A stretch of 64,000 nucleotides of DNA, taken from the NCBI GenBank assembly GCA_940671915.1, contig CALNVZ010003426.1, positions 36,193,024-36,257,023 on the forward strand, in the 5' to 3' direction. Positions 21,529-32,639 of this stretch are shown one piece after another. Position numbers and translations under genes: made by a program. The notes beneath the pieces are model-generated. The model saw nothing but the letters and a program-made list of their open reading frames with translations, was not told the DNA's origin and ran no database searches. This DNA comes from Paracentrotus lividus. Taxonomy: Eukaryota > Echinodermata > Echinoidea > Camarodonta > Echinidae. Positions within the stretch are counted from its first letter, which is position 1. Each line of letters begins with the position of its first letter.

Positions 21529-22077
21529 GGGTGGTATCTCAGGGTGCTATTTCACTTCACGGAGACGTCTCCGCGACAGAATAGAAATTTCGTCTCCGCG
21601 ACGGATAAATACCATTAGAGACGTCTCGGAGACGTCTCGGAGACATCTACTGAATTTCGGAGACGGATTGTTTTCATAAATTGTCGCGGAGACGTCTCTA
21701 ATACTATTTATCCGTCGCGGAGACGAAATTTCTATGCTGTCGCGGAGACGGCTCCGCGAAGTGAGATAGCACCCTTACTTCGCGGAGACGTCTCCGCGAC
21801 AGAATAGAAAGTATTGGAGACGTCTCCGATACTTTATTCCGTCTCGGAGACGTCTCCGCGACGTCTCCGCGACAATTTTCAAATACTGTCTTAAAGCAGT
21901 TTCACAGAACCGTCTCAAAGTAGTTTCCGCGACTCATGAAACTTCGAGGGGAATGAGGAGACGTCTCGGAGACTTCTCCGCGACCTCTCCGCGACAAGTT
22001 TCAAAACTGTCTCAGAATAGTCCCAAATCCGTCTCAAGGTAGTTTCAAAGTTGTTTCCGCGAGGTGAGATACCACCC
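21529..22077. mobile_element. TAA-flanked MITE built of GAGACGTCTC palindromes
   Basis: There is a perfect 13-bp terminal inverted repeat GGGTGGTATCTCA, flanked by TAA (21526-21528 and 22078-22080), a 3-bp TWA-type duplication as in PIF/Harbinger. The body holds eight exact GAGACGTCTC (21562, 21618, 21629, 21689, 21785, 21817, 21847, 21958) and many variants, often as TCGCGGAGACGTCTCCGCGA. A sister element (21542-21774, ends GGGTGCTATTTCACTTC and GAAGTGAGATAGCACCC) is inserted beside the left end. Confidence 0.75.
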
Positions 22078-22185
22078 TAAATAAATGGAAAGAGCGTCAA
22101 TTCCAGATTGGGCCTACAAATTATTCCCTGTACTTTGCAATTTTAACTGCCGGTTCTTATTCTCTACCTTCCCCCCCCTCCCCCC

Positions 22186-22207
22186 NNNNNNNNNNNNNNN
22201 NNNNNNN
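22186..22207. other. Assembly gap (22 N)
   Basis: A run of N directly after a C-rich tract. Gap size is probably nominal. Confidence 0.95.
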
Positions 22208-22896
22208 TTATCTATCTACAATAACTGCAATAAATGCCATTTTTCACTTTTATATGCCCCCTTTTTTTTTACCCCGCGGAGCAAAGACCCCTCAATCGTA
22301 CTACCAGGAAACGCGTAAAAGGTATAGGGTTTTTATGGATCTTTAAGTTTAATATACGTCCATTGTTACAGGCTTAGGTCTCTTGTTTAGGGTAGGGGTT
22401 GAAGTAAAAAGTGTGATTGGTGAACATTTTAATGTTCTATTTTACCTTTATGTTAACGACAAAAGACATAAAGAACTAATTCGTTTTCCCAAAATTTTGT
22501 TTAATTCTTGTTTCGACCTTCATTTCAAGATTGTAAGTAGTTCAATTTTCATCATTATTAATGTTTGGCTGAGATTCTACAATACATTCTTTGGAAGATA
22601 GAAATGTCCATGGAGGAAAACTTATTAACGTTTCATTTTAGAAGATAAAGTTATTTTGAATTTGATAACAGATGGAAGAACATCACTCTGCTGTAAACTA
22701 ATTTTCATCTTTATGTACTATTATATTATTTGTAATTTTGAATTCAATGTTTATGTTATATTGCGTTATGTCAGTCGAAAGCAATATCGAAAAAAAGTTG
22801 ATTTGAAAAAAAAAATAAAAAAAAAAAAATAAATAAAAAACATTAGTTTTGAACCCCAAGTGAAAGTGACCCTTCCCCTAGAAAAAAGACCTAAGT
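22208..22896. mobile_element. Partial relative of the 5313-6309 foldback element
   Basis: It shares ordered words with that element: ccaggaaacgcg, ggcttaggtctcttgttt, aggggttgaagtaaaaa, and the inverse gaaccccaag...cccctagaaaaaagac. It is cut on the left by the gap and on the right by the element starting at 22897. Confidence 0.55.
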
Positions 22897-23512
22897 CGGG
22901 GAGACCGGGGATAGAAGTTACACGGGTCAGTTGTTACAGTGCTTAGTGTGCTAAGCTGGAACAAGAGATGATGCGCTAACTGGCATCTATATATACAACC
23001 TACACATAGCTGTGATAAACTGCCGCTCGTGAGGTTTCTCCGTTGTTTTAATAAAAAGTAAATCAACAAAAAACTTTTTTTTTTACAGTTCAAAGTAAAT
23101 TTTTGGCAAAAATCGAAATTTGTAATAGCTCTTACAACTGAAGGCACATGATGATAGTCTGGTATTGTAAATATAATACATGTATGTCACTAATATACCC
23201 CCGAGCCAAGCCCTGCTACAGTTCATTTGGTTTACCGTTCATTTTGTCTGTAAATCACCCATGGGGCAGGTTGTTACAACAGCCTACCCCATGTCGATGT
23301 ATCAACTTACCCCAATTACATTACATATGTAAAATTACATTTTGTGTCAATTTTCAGGTGTTAATATTTTTTATGTTTATATTATTACTTTTGTCTATTC
23401 TAGAGCTCTACATGATCTACTTTTTTAACGATGCCAAGAAACTGGAAAGTTAAAACAAAAGTAAGGTATAAGAGATTTAAAAATTGTTAACTTACCCCGT
23501 ATGTTTACATAC

Positions 23513-25438
23513 TAGGGTGTTTTCGGTGGACTACGGGGACCTTATCTAGAACGTTAGCATGGCGAAGAGCTATATTTTCAAAAGAGCTCAAAACCCCAAA
23601 CCCTACATACTGATAGTACGGCGAAAAGAGGGCATGAAACTGGTATTTGCTTGAAACAACTGGGAAAGCGTTTAAATTTCGAGAAACCGTGTGCAAAATC
23701 AAGCGTTTCCCATAGTTACCGGTGTAAGGTCTCTCGTACTCAAATCTACGATTTACGTTCTCGTTGAATCTAGAACGTTAATCTGGGTGGACTTACGTTC
23801 TCAATGACCAGCCAATCAGAGAGGCCTTTAATAGGAATGTAAACATTCCCACGTGTGGTTTGTCGATGTCGCCAGCTCGTGCACCCAGGCCAGCGCTTTT
23901 CACTTGATTCATGTATGCTTTATAAGTCACAAGGAACATAGATTTTACGAGATCAAATCTTGATTTGCGGACAGGTTTCAAGAGGTCGATGTTAAGTTAT
24001 TTCACGTTCTTTTCGTATAATAGCGGTGATGTTTAGGATCAATTTAGGCATTAATTAGGATAATATTTTATGACAGAAAACGAACGAAGTGAAATGTGGC
24101 TTGGTTTGGTCGTTGAGCGAAAGTACTCCGCTGCATTTCACGTATAGGTGTTGTCTATAGAACGAAAAGATAACATTGCATTGGTTATGCAAAATTTACT
24201 GTTATTTTTATGGCCATGCTGGGGCCACATTGTTCTCAAAATTTTATCCTTCGGAGGGCTCGGTTGAATACTGCGTCGACATTCTATGCAGATGGTACCA
24301 AATCATATAAATTTAAAAATGAATTGTATAGTTATGGGCGTATTCTTGAGGGCCCACCGGGCAATGGTCGAAGGGGGCGCCGAGGAAGATGGGGGGGGGG
24401 AGAAAGAGAAATAAAATCAAGTAAAAGAAAAGGAACGGAAAAAACACAGAAAGGGAAACAAAATGGGAGAGAGGAGAATTAAAAGAAAGGGAGAGAAAAG
24501 AAGAGGAAAGGGGTGGAGAGAAAGGGGAGGCACCATCAATTCGACCTTTAACTTAGGGCGCCAAACTTGATCTTAAAGCAGGGGGCACCAAATTAAAGTT
24601 AGACATAAGGGGACCAATAAGATTTCAAATTTGAGGGCGCCGAATTGACCTTAAACACAAAGGGCGCCGCAAACTGGAATCTTAACTTAGAGGGCTCTAC
24701 CATTAATCTTAGCCAAATTGACCGCAACGTAGGGGCACATAATATGTGATCATAAAATTTTTATATATTGGTATTTTTACCAATTCTCAAATTCTCAGCC
24801 TTCAACCTCTAGGGGCAACTACACGCCATCAACACTCATCGTCTGTTAAAATCGTCTAAATCGAAATTGATATCCCTCATACTGAAAATTGAGGTTTCTA
24901 GGTGCATTTCATATCCATAAGGAGGAGTAGTTCTGCGTCATCAATTAACGCAGGTAAGCATGTGCTGCGAGAGTATATCCTGTTACCTCAATCTAAATTC
25001 GCCATTTGAACGATGGATGAGGGTGGGGGGGGGGGGTCGGGACCTCCCCTATCCAGCAAAAAATAACTTGCAAAAAAAAAAGAGGAAAAAGCAATAGAAA
25101 CGAGTTATGAGGGCACGATGCCTCCGCCACCCAAAGAAAGTATAAAACCAATCCCGAGAAAGAGGACTTCCCTTCCCAACTAAATGTATTTTTTTTTTTA
25201 ACAGTCAAAATATTGGACTGTCAAAGTTCTTTAAAAAGAAATCACTTCCACCCCCCCCCCCATTCAGCGGCCCTCACCCACACAATCCCCATCGATGTAC
25301 TATTAATATAGTCAAAATATTGAACTGACTGAACAAAGCCGGACAAAATTTGAACTCCTATACCCCCCCCCCCCCCCCCCCTCAGAGAGGGGCTGACGTG
25401 AAGAAGAAAAAAAAAACGCTTGGACTGCAGCTTTGCTC

Positions 25439-25469
<31 letters not shown>

Positions 25470-25767
25470 AACAACAACAACATAAAAAAACAATATAAAA
25501 ATTTGTGTCCCCTCCCCCCTCTGTTCGGTAATGAAAACCTGATTCGCCTCCGATATTCCGCAAGTTGAACTCCGAACCAGGAAGGGAAAGTGCAGCGGCT
25601 GGGGATTTCCCAAGTGGTGACGTCATACACAGAGTGCGGAGTCCTGATAATTCTTCCCGTGTAGAGGGCCCAGTAGTACCCCTAGTTTTGAGCTATTTTG
25701 AAAATATAGCCCTTCATATGGCTAACGTTCTAGATTCCACCTCCCGTAGTCCAGCGAAAACACGCTA
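23513..25767. mobile_element. Nested inverted-repeat element, ends TAGGGTGTTTTCGGTGGAC
   Basis: Left arm words tagggtgttttcggtgga, ctagaacgttagcat and gctatattttcaaaagagctc return inverted at 25680-25767 (gagctattttgaaaatatagc, gctaacgttctag, tccagcgaaaacacgcta). The interior includes a decayed GGCGCC-type satellite (24350-24760) and C/G runs at 25027, 25250 and 25363. Confidence 0.6.
24350..24760. repeat. Decayed GGCGCC satellite with A/G-rich stretch
   Basis: A GA-rich segment (24385-24530) is followed by diverged units of the form agGGCGCCaaattgaccttaaacttag, about 33 bp apart. This is the same family as 41500-42060. Confidence 0.6.
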
Positions 25768-26024
25768 CTGTAACAATTTACCCCGTTTGGTGTAACAACT
25801 TACCCCTTATACGGGGTAGGTTGTTACAAAAAAAATGTCTTCATTAATTAAGCTGTAGTTAATTAGTGTAGACATGTTTTCAAGTTTATATGCCTCAGGT
25901 TTTTAGCAAGCATAATCTGATAATAGGCTAACTACAGACCCAAGATGGAGTGTGTGAGTTCTTTAATTAGAATTATCTGGCCCAAAAGGTGATTTTTGAA
26001 ACTTCCATCCCCGGTCTCCGAAAA

Positions 26025-26475
26025 CCTTAAAGGGGACCAATACCCAAGGAAATAATCATTTTTATAAGAAAGAGCACAATCAGAGGATCAATTAAAAAAA
26101 AAATTTCATCAAAATCGGTTATAAAATAAGAAAGTTATGGAAGTTTGAAAAGTCTCGTTTTACCTTCTATGGGGATCCTCAAACTGGCAACATCGGCTTC
26201 AAAATGGCCGATTTTATGGACAACTCTCCATTGGTTTTGCACACAAATTTTCAGATTTTCCCCATTTTCTTTCAAAATATGTCTTACCTCCTTCTGAGCT
26301 CAATATAATTATGTTATGTGAAATATATTTTCCCATGACATATTTTGAGTTCAGAACTAAATAAGACATATTTTGAAAGAAAACGGGGAAAATTTGAAAA
26401 AAAAAATGATAAACTTAAAAAAAAAAAAAGTTTCTGGAGCACATTTTTCCGCCTTTATGACGAACAGTCTATTTA
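26025..26475. repeat. Dispersed repeat ending in a CTTTATGACGAACAGT motif
   Basis: A non-coding stretch with words such as atcaaaatcggttataaaataag and caaaatggccgattttatgg. It ends in the terminal motif of the 5313-6309 family (26449-26472), with cttttggaaagaaa-type inverted words around 26270-26380. The style recalls abundant sea urchin repeats (impression only). Confidence 0.4.
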
Positions 26476-26520
26476 CACTGCAATTTTTTAAAAATTTGTT
26501 CTTAAGACAGGGAGTTTATA

Positions 26521-27149
26521 CAAACACACACGCACACACACACACACACACCCACCCACAACACCACTTATCTATATTCATGTATTCATATTATATGCCT
26601 AGTCTTCCCTGGCGCACAAAATCTGGTGTAGAGAAATACGAGGAGGGGGGGGGGGGGGAGGGGGGGGGTGGGGGGAGATCACTAAAAGATGAAAATAAAT
26701 ATGATTTCAATGATTTCACGAACCTTATATCTTCAGAATAAAACACGACAAACCGATCGGTTGCTCCACGTGACCAGAGGAGCATTCGTCGAACCCCGTC
26801 CTTGGGGCACGCCTGTCCTATAGCTTCCAGTCGAAAGCTGTGGAGAAATATATGCTGTTATCATTTTTGAAGATTGGACATTTTTATTAGGCCTGTGTTT
26901 GTTCATTTCAGTATATTTCTTTTTAAATTCGCATTTCACATTTTGACAGTAATTGACATATAAGTGAAAAGTATATGCTACGTTTGTTGAAGAACATTAA
27001 CAAATATGCTTCCAATGAACATACAAATAGCAAAGATATCATTCAAATATGTGAGGGTAGAACGATTATTCCCTTCAAATATTGGTAATTCCTAAAGTGG
27101 TAAAAAGTCTGATTCTTAAAAAAACAAAACGAAAACAAAACGAATCAAA

Positions 27150-27187
<38 letters not shown>
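26521..27187. repeat. Two (CA)n microsatellites and a G-rich tract
   Basis: (CA)n at about 26524-26552 and 27151-27187, and a G tract with A and T interruptions at 26646-26677. The intervening sequence shows nothing else recognisable. Confidence 0.85.
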
Positions 27188-27189
<2 letters not shown>

Positions 27190-27357
27190 TTTTTTTTTTT
27201 TTAATGTTTATTAAGAAATTTACTCAAAGTTGCAATTTGTTTAGAATAATACAATTTTAAGACGATCACTTATCTTGTGTCATTTTTATTATGTGAAATA
27301 TAAACAAGTAGTTTTGTACCGAATCCATTTAGATAAGAAAAGCATTTCATACATTAA

Positions 27358-27605
27358 CCCGTTGAATACTAAGCCCGAATATACGTATGCCGGCTGAAGA
27401 ACCGCAGATCATCCTCCCTCTTGTCGACCGTTTATTTCACTCATGATTGCATAAACATATAACAATTTTATATAATTTCAATTATCTGACATTGATCTAT
27501 TTAAAATTGTCTTTGTTACACCTTTAAATGAAAAGAATTTCTTGCAAGCATGCTTGACAATCATGATTTATTTGGCTTTGTAAAAAGTTCTCAGTATACA
27601 ACGGG
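27358..27605. mobile_element. 248-bp TTAA-flanked MITE
   Basis: The termini CCCGTTGAATACT and AGTATACAACGGG are inverted and bounded by TTAA on both sides (27354-27357 and 27606-27609). This is the pattern of piggyBac-type MITEs. Non-coding. Confidence 0.65.
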
Positions 27606-28777
27606 TTAATATCCCATCCATGAAATTAGAATTGTGATATACCTTTTTTTTCATGATATTTCGGTTTGCTTAGTCTCAGCGGGGACGGGGTATTATAATC
27701 AGTGCTATCCAGCATTTACATTCAGATTGTTCTACTTTGTAGTTGTAACAAAAGTAAGAAGTAACCCTTTTCCCCATTTTATGTTAATAGCTACAATACC
27801 GGAATGATATTAAAGTAATATTTCTGTTTTCACACGAATTCTATTTCAGTTCTTCAAAATATAAAAAGTAAATAAATAAATAAAAAAAAATAAAAAATGA
27901 TAAAAAAAGAAGAAAATAGGGCCTTCACGGAAATATATTCACATACATAATCTTCTGTCGAGGAATTACAAAATATAGTTTAAACTTTAAATACCCTAGT
28001 TTTAAAAGGAGTAGTTATTTCATGACGGAATTTATCATCTAGACTTTCAAGACGTTTTATAGCCTAAATCAATATTGTATGATACATGTATGCATAACGT
28101 TGAGTTACACTGCAAAGACGATAAGACGTTGTTTATGCCTGTGTCTCTAAGAGATATAATATTTTAAGTAATTTTGATTTAAACAAAAATCGAAGTTGTA
28201 AATTTCATTTGAAACGTTGATAGAATGGCAGGATAAAACAACGTCTTTAGTTGTGTAAAATACAACTAAACCACGTTTTCTCATTGTATGTTGTTAAAAT
28301 ATGAGTTTTCTTTGTTTTTAAACTGATAATCTCTGAAGCATCAAAACGGATATCGTTTCCTTCTCGTTTGAACCTGCAAAATTGTACACAATATTCAGGT
28401 ATCGTTTCATTTAACAAAGAGCTTAGAAGTCGACATCATCAAAAACTATAACTTCATTCCTGTTAGGCATGTTCCGATCATTTACTTTGTATAAAGTTAC
28501 ACCATCTCACCTTATTGTTAATGATGATTAGCGAGCAAATTGGTATAATTCCTACTTCTTTTTCCAATAGCGATAAATAAGAGTTGTCACCCACTTCCAA
28601 GAACATGTAAAATATAATCTCCAGAGGGGAAAGTTTGGGCGGACGATAGTTTCTGCGCACTTTTCTGATCATCGTATGCATACCCCCCCCCCAAAAAAAA
28701 GTGACGTCACACGTGTCTAATCAGAGCTCTGAAATCCGATAATCATTCGATTTTCTTGATGACAAAAGTAGAAGTAA

Positions 28778-28878
28778 AGAGAGAGAGAGAGAGACAGAGA
28801 GAGAGCGAGAGGAAAAGAGAAAGAAATAGAGAAAGAGAGAGGGAGAGGGAGAGACAGAGACGGAGAGAGAGAGAGAGA

Positions 28879-28918
<40 letters not shown>
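28778..28918. repeat. Purine (GA)n tract, 140 bp
   Basis: An almost uninterrupted purine strand made of GAGAGA with occasional C. Long polypurine mirror tracts can form triplex DNA. Leu/Ser-rich frames on the other strand are artefacts. Confidence 0.9.
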
Positions 28919-28921
<3 letters not shown>

Positions 28922-29426
28922 AGAGGGAGGACACAAGACAGCGTCTGCGCGAATAATAAAAAAAATATTATGCCGCTCATCAGCCTTGGATACGAGTAAA
29001 TTAAACATTAATCGGAAGATTTTCACATGGCGCATGCGCAAAGGTGAATTCAAAAGGATATGAACTCCGCGAAGATTCTGTGTTTACACTATTTTTTTAG
29101 TTTCGAAGGTTGTGTTAGAACGCTATAAAGTGAAGGTGATTTATTTGTTTAAACCACGTAATTAGGCCTACTCTTAAATTCCTCTCAGTAGAGAGAATGT
29201 CTCAATCAAACATATGTTTATATTTTTGGTGGTAATCCAAGGCATCCACTGGTAATTACGGAATATGATTTTGTTTTAGGAAGATAGAAAAAAAAAAAGA
29301 AAAGAGAAGAATTATTCGTTCTAAATTTGACGACATTGCACCCTGAATTTCCATTTACTGCGAAATAGAAGTATTTTGGCAATATCGCCAGAAGTACATA
29401 CCTTTTGAATTGTTACCAGTCGTCCA

Positions 29427-29507
29427 TGGTAGATGGTTTGGTTGTAGGCTCTCGATTATAAAGTTCGAGGTTCAAATCCCAGGGTTGAACCATCCTCCTT
29501 GGGAATG
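29427..29507 (+). other. tRNA-derived (SINE-like) sequence
   Basis: ggtttggttgtaggctctcg resembles an A-box region, and gaggttcaaatccc about 30 bp downstream is a good B-box. The cloverleaf is not complete, so this is probably a tRNA-derived SINE head, not a tRNA gene. Confidence 0.4.
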
Positions 29508-30149
29508 ACATTTATCTATATTGCACTTTTTATTCATGCAAGAGAAATAGGATTATAGGAACAATGAATTAATACCACATGTTGATAGATATAAGAAGGT
29601 CGCCTCTTTCGGGGGAGGGGGGGGGGGATGAAGTGTAGGCAAGTCATGTATTTTATTTCCTTTTTTTTTCTTTTGTTGAACGCACCCCTGATGTCAGCTC
29701 TCCCACAAAGCTCTGTACTTTATTAAACCCTTTATGTAGGCCTACTTACATGGCAGGAATGCTGCATTGGCTTTTTAATTTTGTGAGAGGAAAGTTTTTT
29801 GGAGCTTACACAATTTGTGATTGGTTTGGGTTGCTGAGTAGATATTTCTTTGACAAGACCTCCTGCTGTATATGGTCTGATGAGGAAAGACCATACCCAC
29901 GCAGTACTGCACCCGTGTGTTGTCTAGCAGCGAGATTCGAGTTGTACATGTAGTTTGGTTTTATTTGGAAATCAGTCATAATTGCTATTACTAGATTTTT
30001 TTACTTCTTTTATAGTATTTCTTTTCTTTGTGCCGCCCGTGAATATATTCTTCGTCAGCTAGGTTTTTCTTATTACAGTGTAATTTCGGGGGGGGGGGGG
30101 GACACCAATAGGCGGGTTTTCTTTACACCATTCATGGATGGTTCCTCTG

Positions 30150-32316
30150 TTGGAGACATAGGACATAGCAACGAGGTGTACACAAACAACATATTTTTAA
30201 AGAATGAACTATTATATTTCAAATATATTTTGCATCCATTAGTCATTGCTAATCGTGCACAAAATAATCTAGCTCCCGATTACATTTCATCGCTTCTGTT
30301 AACCCATTCCTCAGGTCGTTCTGGTTTGCGTTCTGCAAATAATGTATGGCTCAAAGAAATACGTACTAAGGGGGCCGTCACACTGAGGTCGTTCTACATA
30401 AAAAAACGTTCTATAACGTTCTTGCCCGTTCTTTAAAAAGTTGCTGAACGGGCTTTGGTCGAGTTGGAACTTATAACTTTGAAAAATAATTTCTTGAATA
30501 CGATACTAGGCAGTTCATAAATAGTTCTCGTTGCGTCAATTCCGTCTTTATCGCGTCCGCATTACGTTGTTATCCAGTTCAGACCGAGTAAACGGCTCGT
30601 TCACTCTATACCGTTCGTAGCACGGCCAAACCGTCACTAAAAGTGCCTATGCGCAGCATGATAAAAGTTAGGTACCACGTTCGTAGTACGTCCTTCTCGT
30701 TCAGAGTAAGTCCTACCCGTTTAAGGAACGTTGTCACTACGATTTAATTTGGAAGCCAGTACGATTTTTTTGAACATGTTAAAAAAAATCGGAATGCCTT
30801 TCCGTTCTCTCCGTTCGGGCCCGTTCACCAAGTTCGTAAACAGATTGTAAACGGTCTGTACTAGATTCTAGAAGGTCTGTACTACGTTCAGTCCGTTTGT
30901 AAACAGATTGAGCCCGTTCAACAAAAACTACCAAGAACGCAGTGAGAACTAACTCAGTGTAACGGGAGTTATGACATGCCGTTCTGTTTAAAAATTGAAA
31001 CGTATTGCTATCCAAGCCCGTGCTATCAGGTCCTGAGCAGATTGAAATAGGTCTCAAGTACGTCCACTCCGTGTGTACATAGATTAAGCCCGTTCTGCAA
31101 TAATTTCAATAACATGGTAAGAAATTGTTCAGTGTGATAGTAGTATAAGCGAATAGATCAGCTATTTGATTGCCACACATTAATTGTTACAATTACAGAA
31201 ATCTCACAACTTTTAGAATAAATACGAAAAACGGCCATTGGTCCGAAAAAGAACGCGTACATTTGACCTAATTATTTCTGGATTAAGATGAACAACGTTC
31301 GTATACAGTCCTCAATACGTCCATCACGACTGTGCCTCGTCTGCAGTCCGTTTGTATCTAGTTAAAATCGGGTGAAAATGACCGTTTCCACGAAACAGAG
31401 CCCGTCTGAAACAATCCAAACCCGTCCCCAGCTAGTTGCAACCCGTTCTTAATAAGTTCCAATTCGTTTCCAATGCGTTTCGTCCCGATCTAACTAGTTC
31501 TGGGTCGTTTTTAATCCGTCAAAATCCGTTCTTACTCGTTCTTACGTCGACCAAACGGCCTCCAGAAAGTTCATCTCGCTCTTACAGCGTCATTATCCGT
31601 GGCTAGAACGTGTTGAACGCAAATGCGTGCCCGTTTCCCATAAAAAAAACCTAACCCGTTTTTGCCAGACCTCATGCGTTTCGGTGACTTCAAGCTGATA
31701 ATGAATATACAATGCTCGTTTGTGAAACGTCCTAGCACATCTTTAGAACGATTTAAGTACGGCAATTTCGTTTGTAGTACGTCCATCTCGTTTCAGGTAC
31801 GTTGCCACCCTGTTAAATTTTAGGACGAGATGGGCGCCCGATTTTTTTTAACACTTTTTTTTGAAAATCCGACCGAGCTAGTCCATGAAGTTCGTAAACA
31901 GATCGTAAGAAGTATTTACTACGTCCACTCAGTTTACACACAGACTATGCCCGTTCGGCAAAATTTGCAAGGACGTAGTAGGAACGAGCTCAGTGTGACG
32001 GGGGTATAAACGAAGTTGGGGGGGGGGGGGGGGGGACAGAGCATTTTCATCTGCTGCGCCTTTTTTGTGGAACAGAATTACCGCTCTCTATACAAACAGT
32101 TAATATTCTTTTTACATTTAAGGCAGCACTTAAAACTCACCTGATGCTTAATGCATACTGCTAAATCATACCAGCAGTTTACAGTCTAGTTCTTTATTCT
32201 TATGTTTAGTTTGTTATTTTTTTTTTTTTGCTATCTGTATGCGCCTTGAGCATCTCGTGAGATGGATATATTACGCTTTATAAATATTGTCATTATTATC
32301 ATTATTATTATTATTT
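30150..32316 (+). mobile_element. LINE 3' end split by a DNA transposon
   Basis: 30190-30369 reads a LINE ORF2 C-terminal segment (RAQNNLAPDYISSLLL, then SGRSGLRSANNVW and LKEIRTK). The same protein resumes at about 32030 (GDRAFSSAAPFLWNRI). After a frameshift it ends FKAALKTHLMLNAYC with a stop at 32162. The 3' UTR (gcgccttgagcatctcgtgag) and an (ATT)n tail to about 32316 follow, as in CR1/L2-like elements. The interruption is exactly the element at 30370-32006, so the LINE is older than that insertion. A G run at about 32017-32034 has expanded in the coding part. Confidence 0.75.
30370..32006 (+). mobile_element. Full-length 1637-bp Harbinger-type element with helically phased CGTTC motifs
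   Basis: The left end GGGGGCCGTCACACTGAG and the inverse of the right end CTCAGTGTGACGGGGGTA form terminal inverted repeats that continue as TCGTTC on both sides. TAA is duplicated (30367-30369 and 32007-32009), and removing the element restores the LINE reading frame region. There is no transposase. The body is CpG-rich and contains CGTTC, CGTTT, AGTTC, CGTC or GATT words at about 10-11-bp intervals almost throughout. Inverted, partial copies lie at 42877-43487, 46835-48152 and 58436-59156. Confidence 0.75.
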
Positions 32317-32639
32317 CTATGTCGAGAAAGCCGTGGGTAAGCTTTCGTATAGTCAAGAACATCCTTTGTTTAAAAAGTATGAATACAAATTTTGAATATG
32401 TTAGTTAACCGGTCTATTATGTCCGTGGAGCCGTGTCAAAACTCTACTGAGTAAACAACATCTCCGCCCCCCGCCCCCAATGAACCACATTCGAATATTC
32501 AATTAGCACAATCCCCACCTTGGTATATTAAATTAATGAGATGTTCAACTAATCTTACACCGGGTCATTAGTTTCATGCATACTTTTTAAACCAAGGCTG
32601 TTTTTAAAGACCCGAAAGTTTGCCCGACATAACATCAAC

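Larger units (their letters stand above)
22897..26020. mobile_element. 3.1-kb inverted-repeat element, ends CGGGGAGACCGGGGAT
   Basis: The left end cggggagaccggggatagaa and right end acttccatccccggtctccg are inverted. Both flanks carry repeated gttgttacaa / taacaacttacccc words (for example 23269, 23489, 25770-25830). A second inverted-repeat element (23513-25767) sits inside. No coding frame was recognised. Confidence 0.6.
27610..30120. other. No gene recognised apart from repeats listed
   Basis: AT-rich sequence with the GA tract, one tRNA-like segment and G runs at 29613 and 30090. A 67-codon plus-strand frame at 29750-29953 has a protein-like composition (WLFNFVRGKFFGAY) but no recognisable family or splice context. 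Confidence 0.4.

Noticed and set aside
28717-29053. Leu/Ser-rich frame opposite the GA tract
   Set aside because: A translation of simple sequence, with no conserved flanks.
29750-29953. 67-codon frame with protein-like composition
   Set aside because: No family recognised, no splice signals or second exon seen. Too short to support as a gene.
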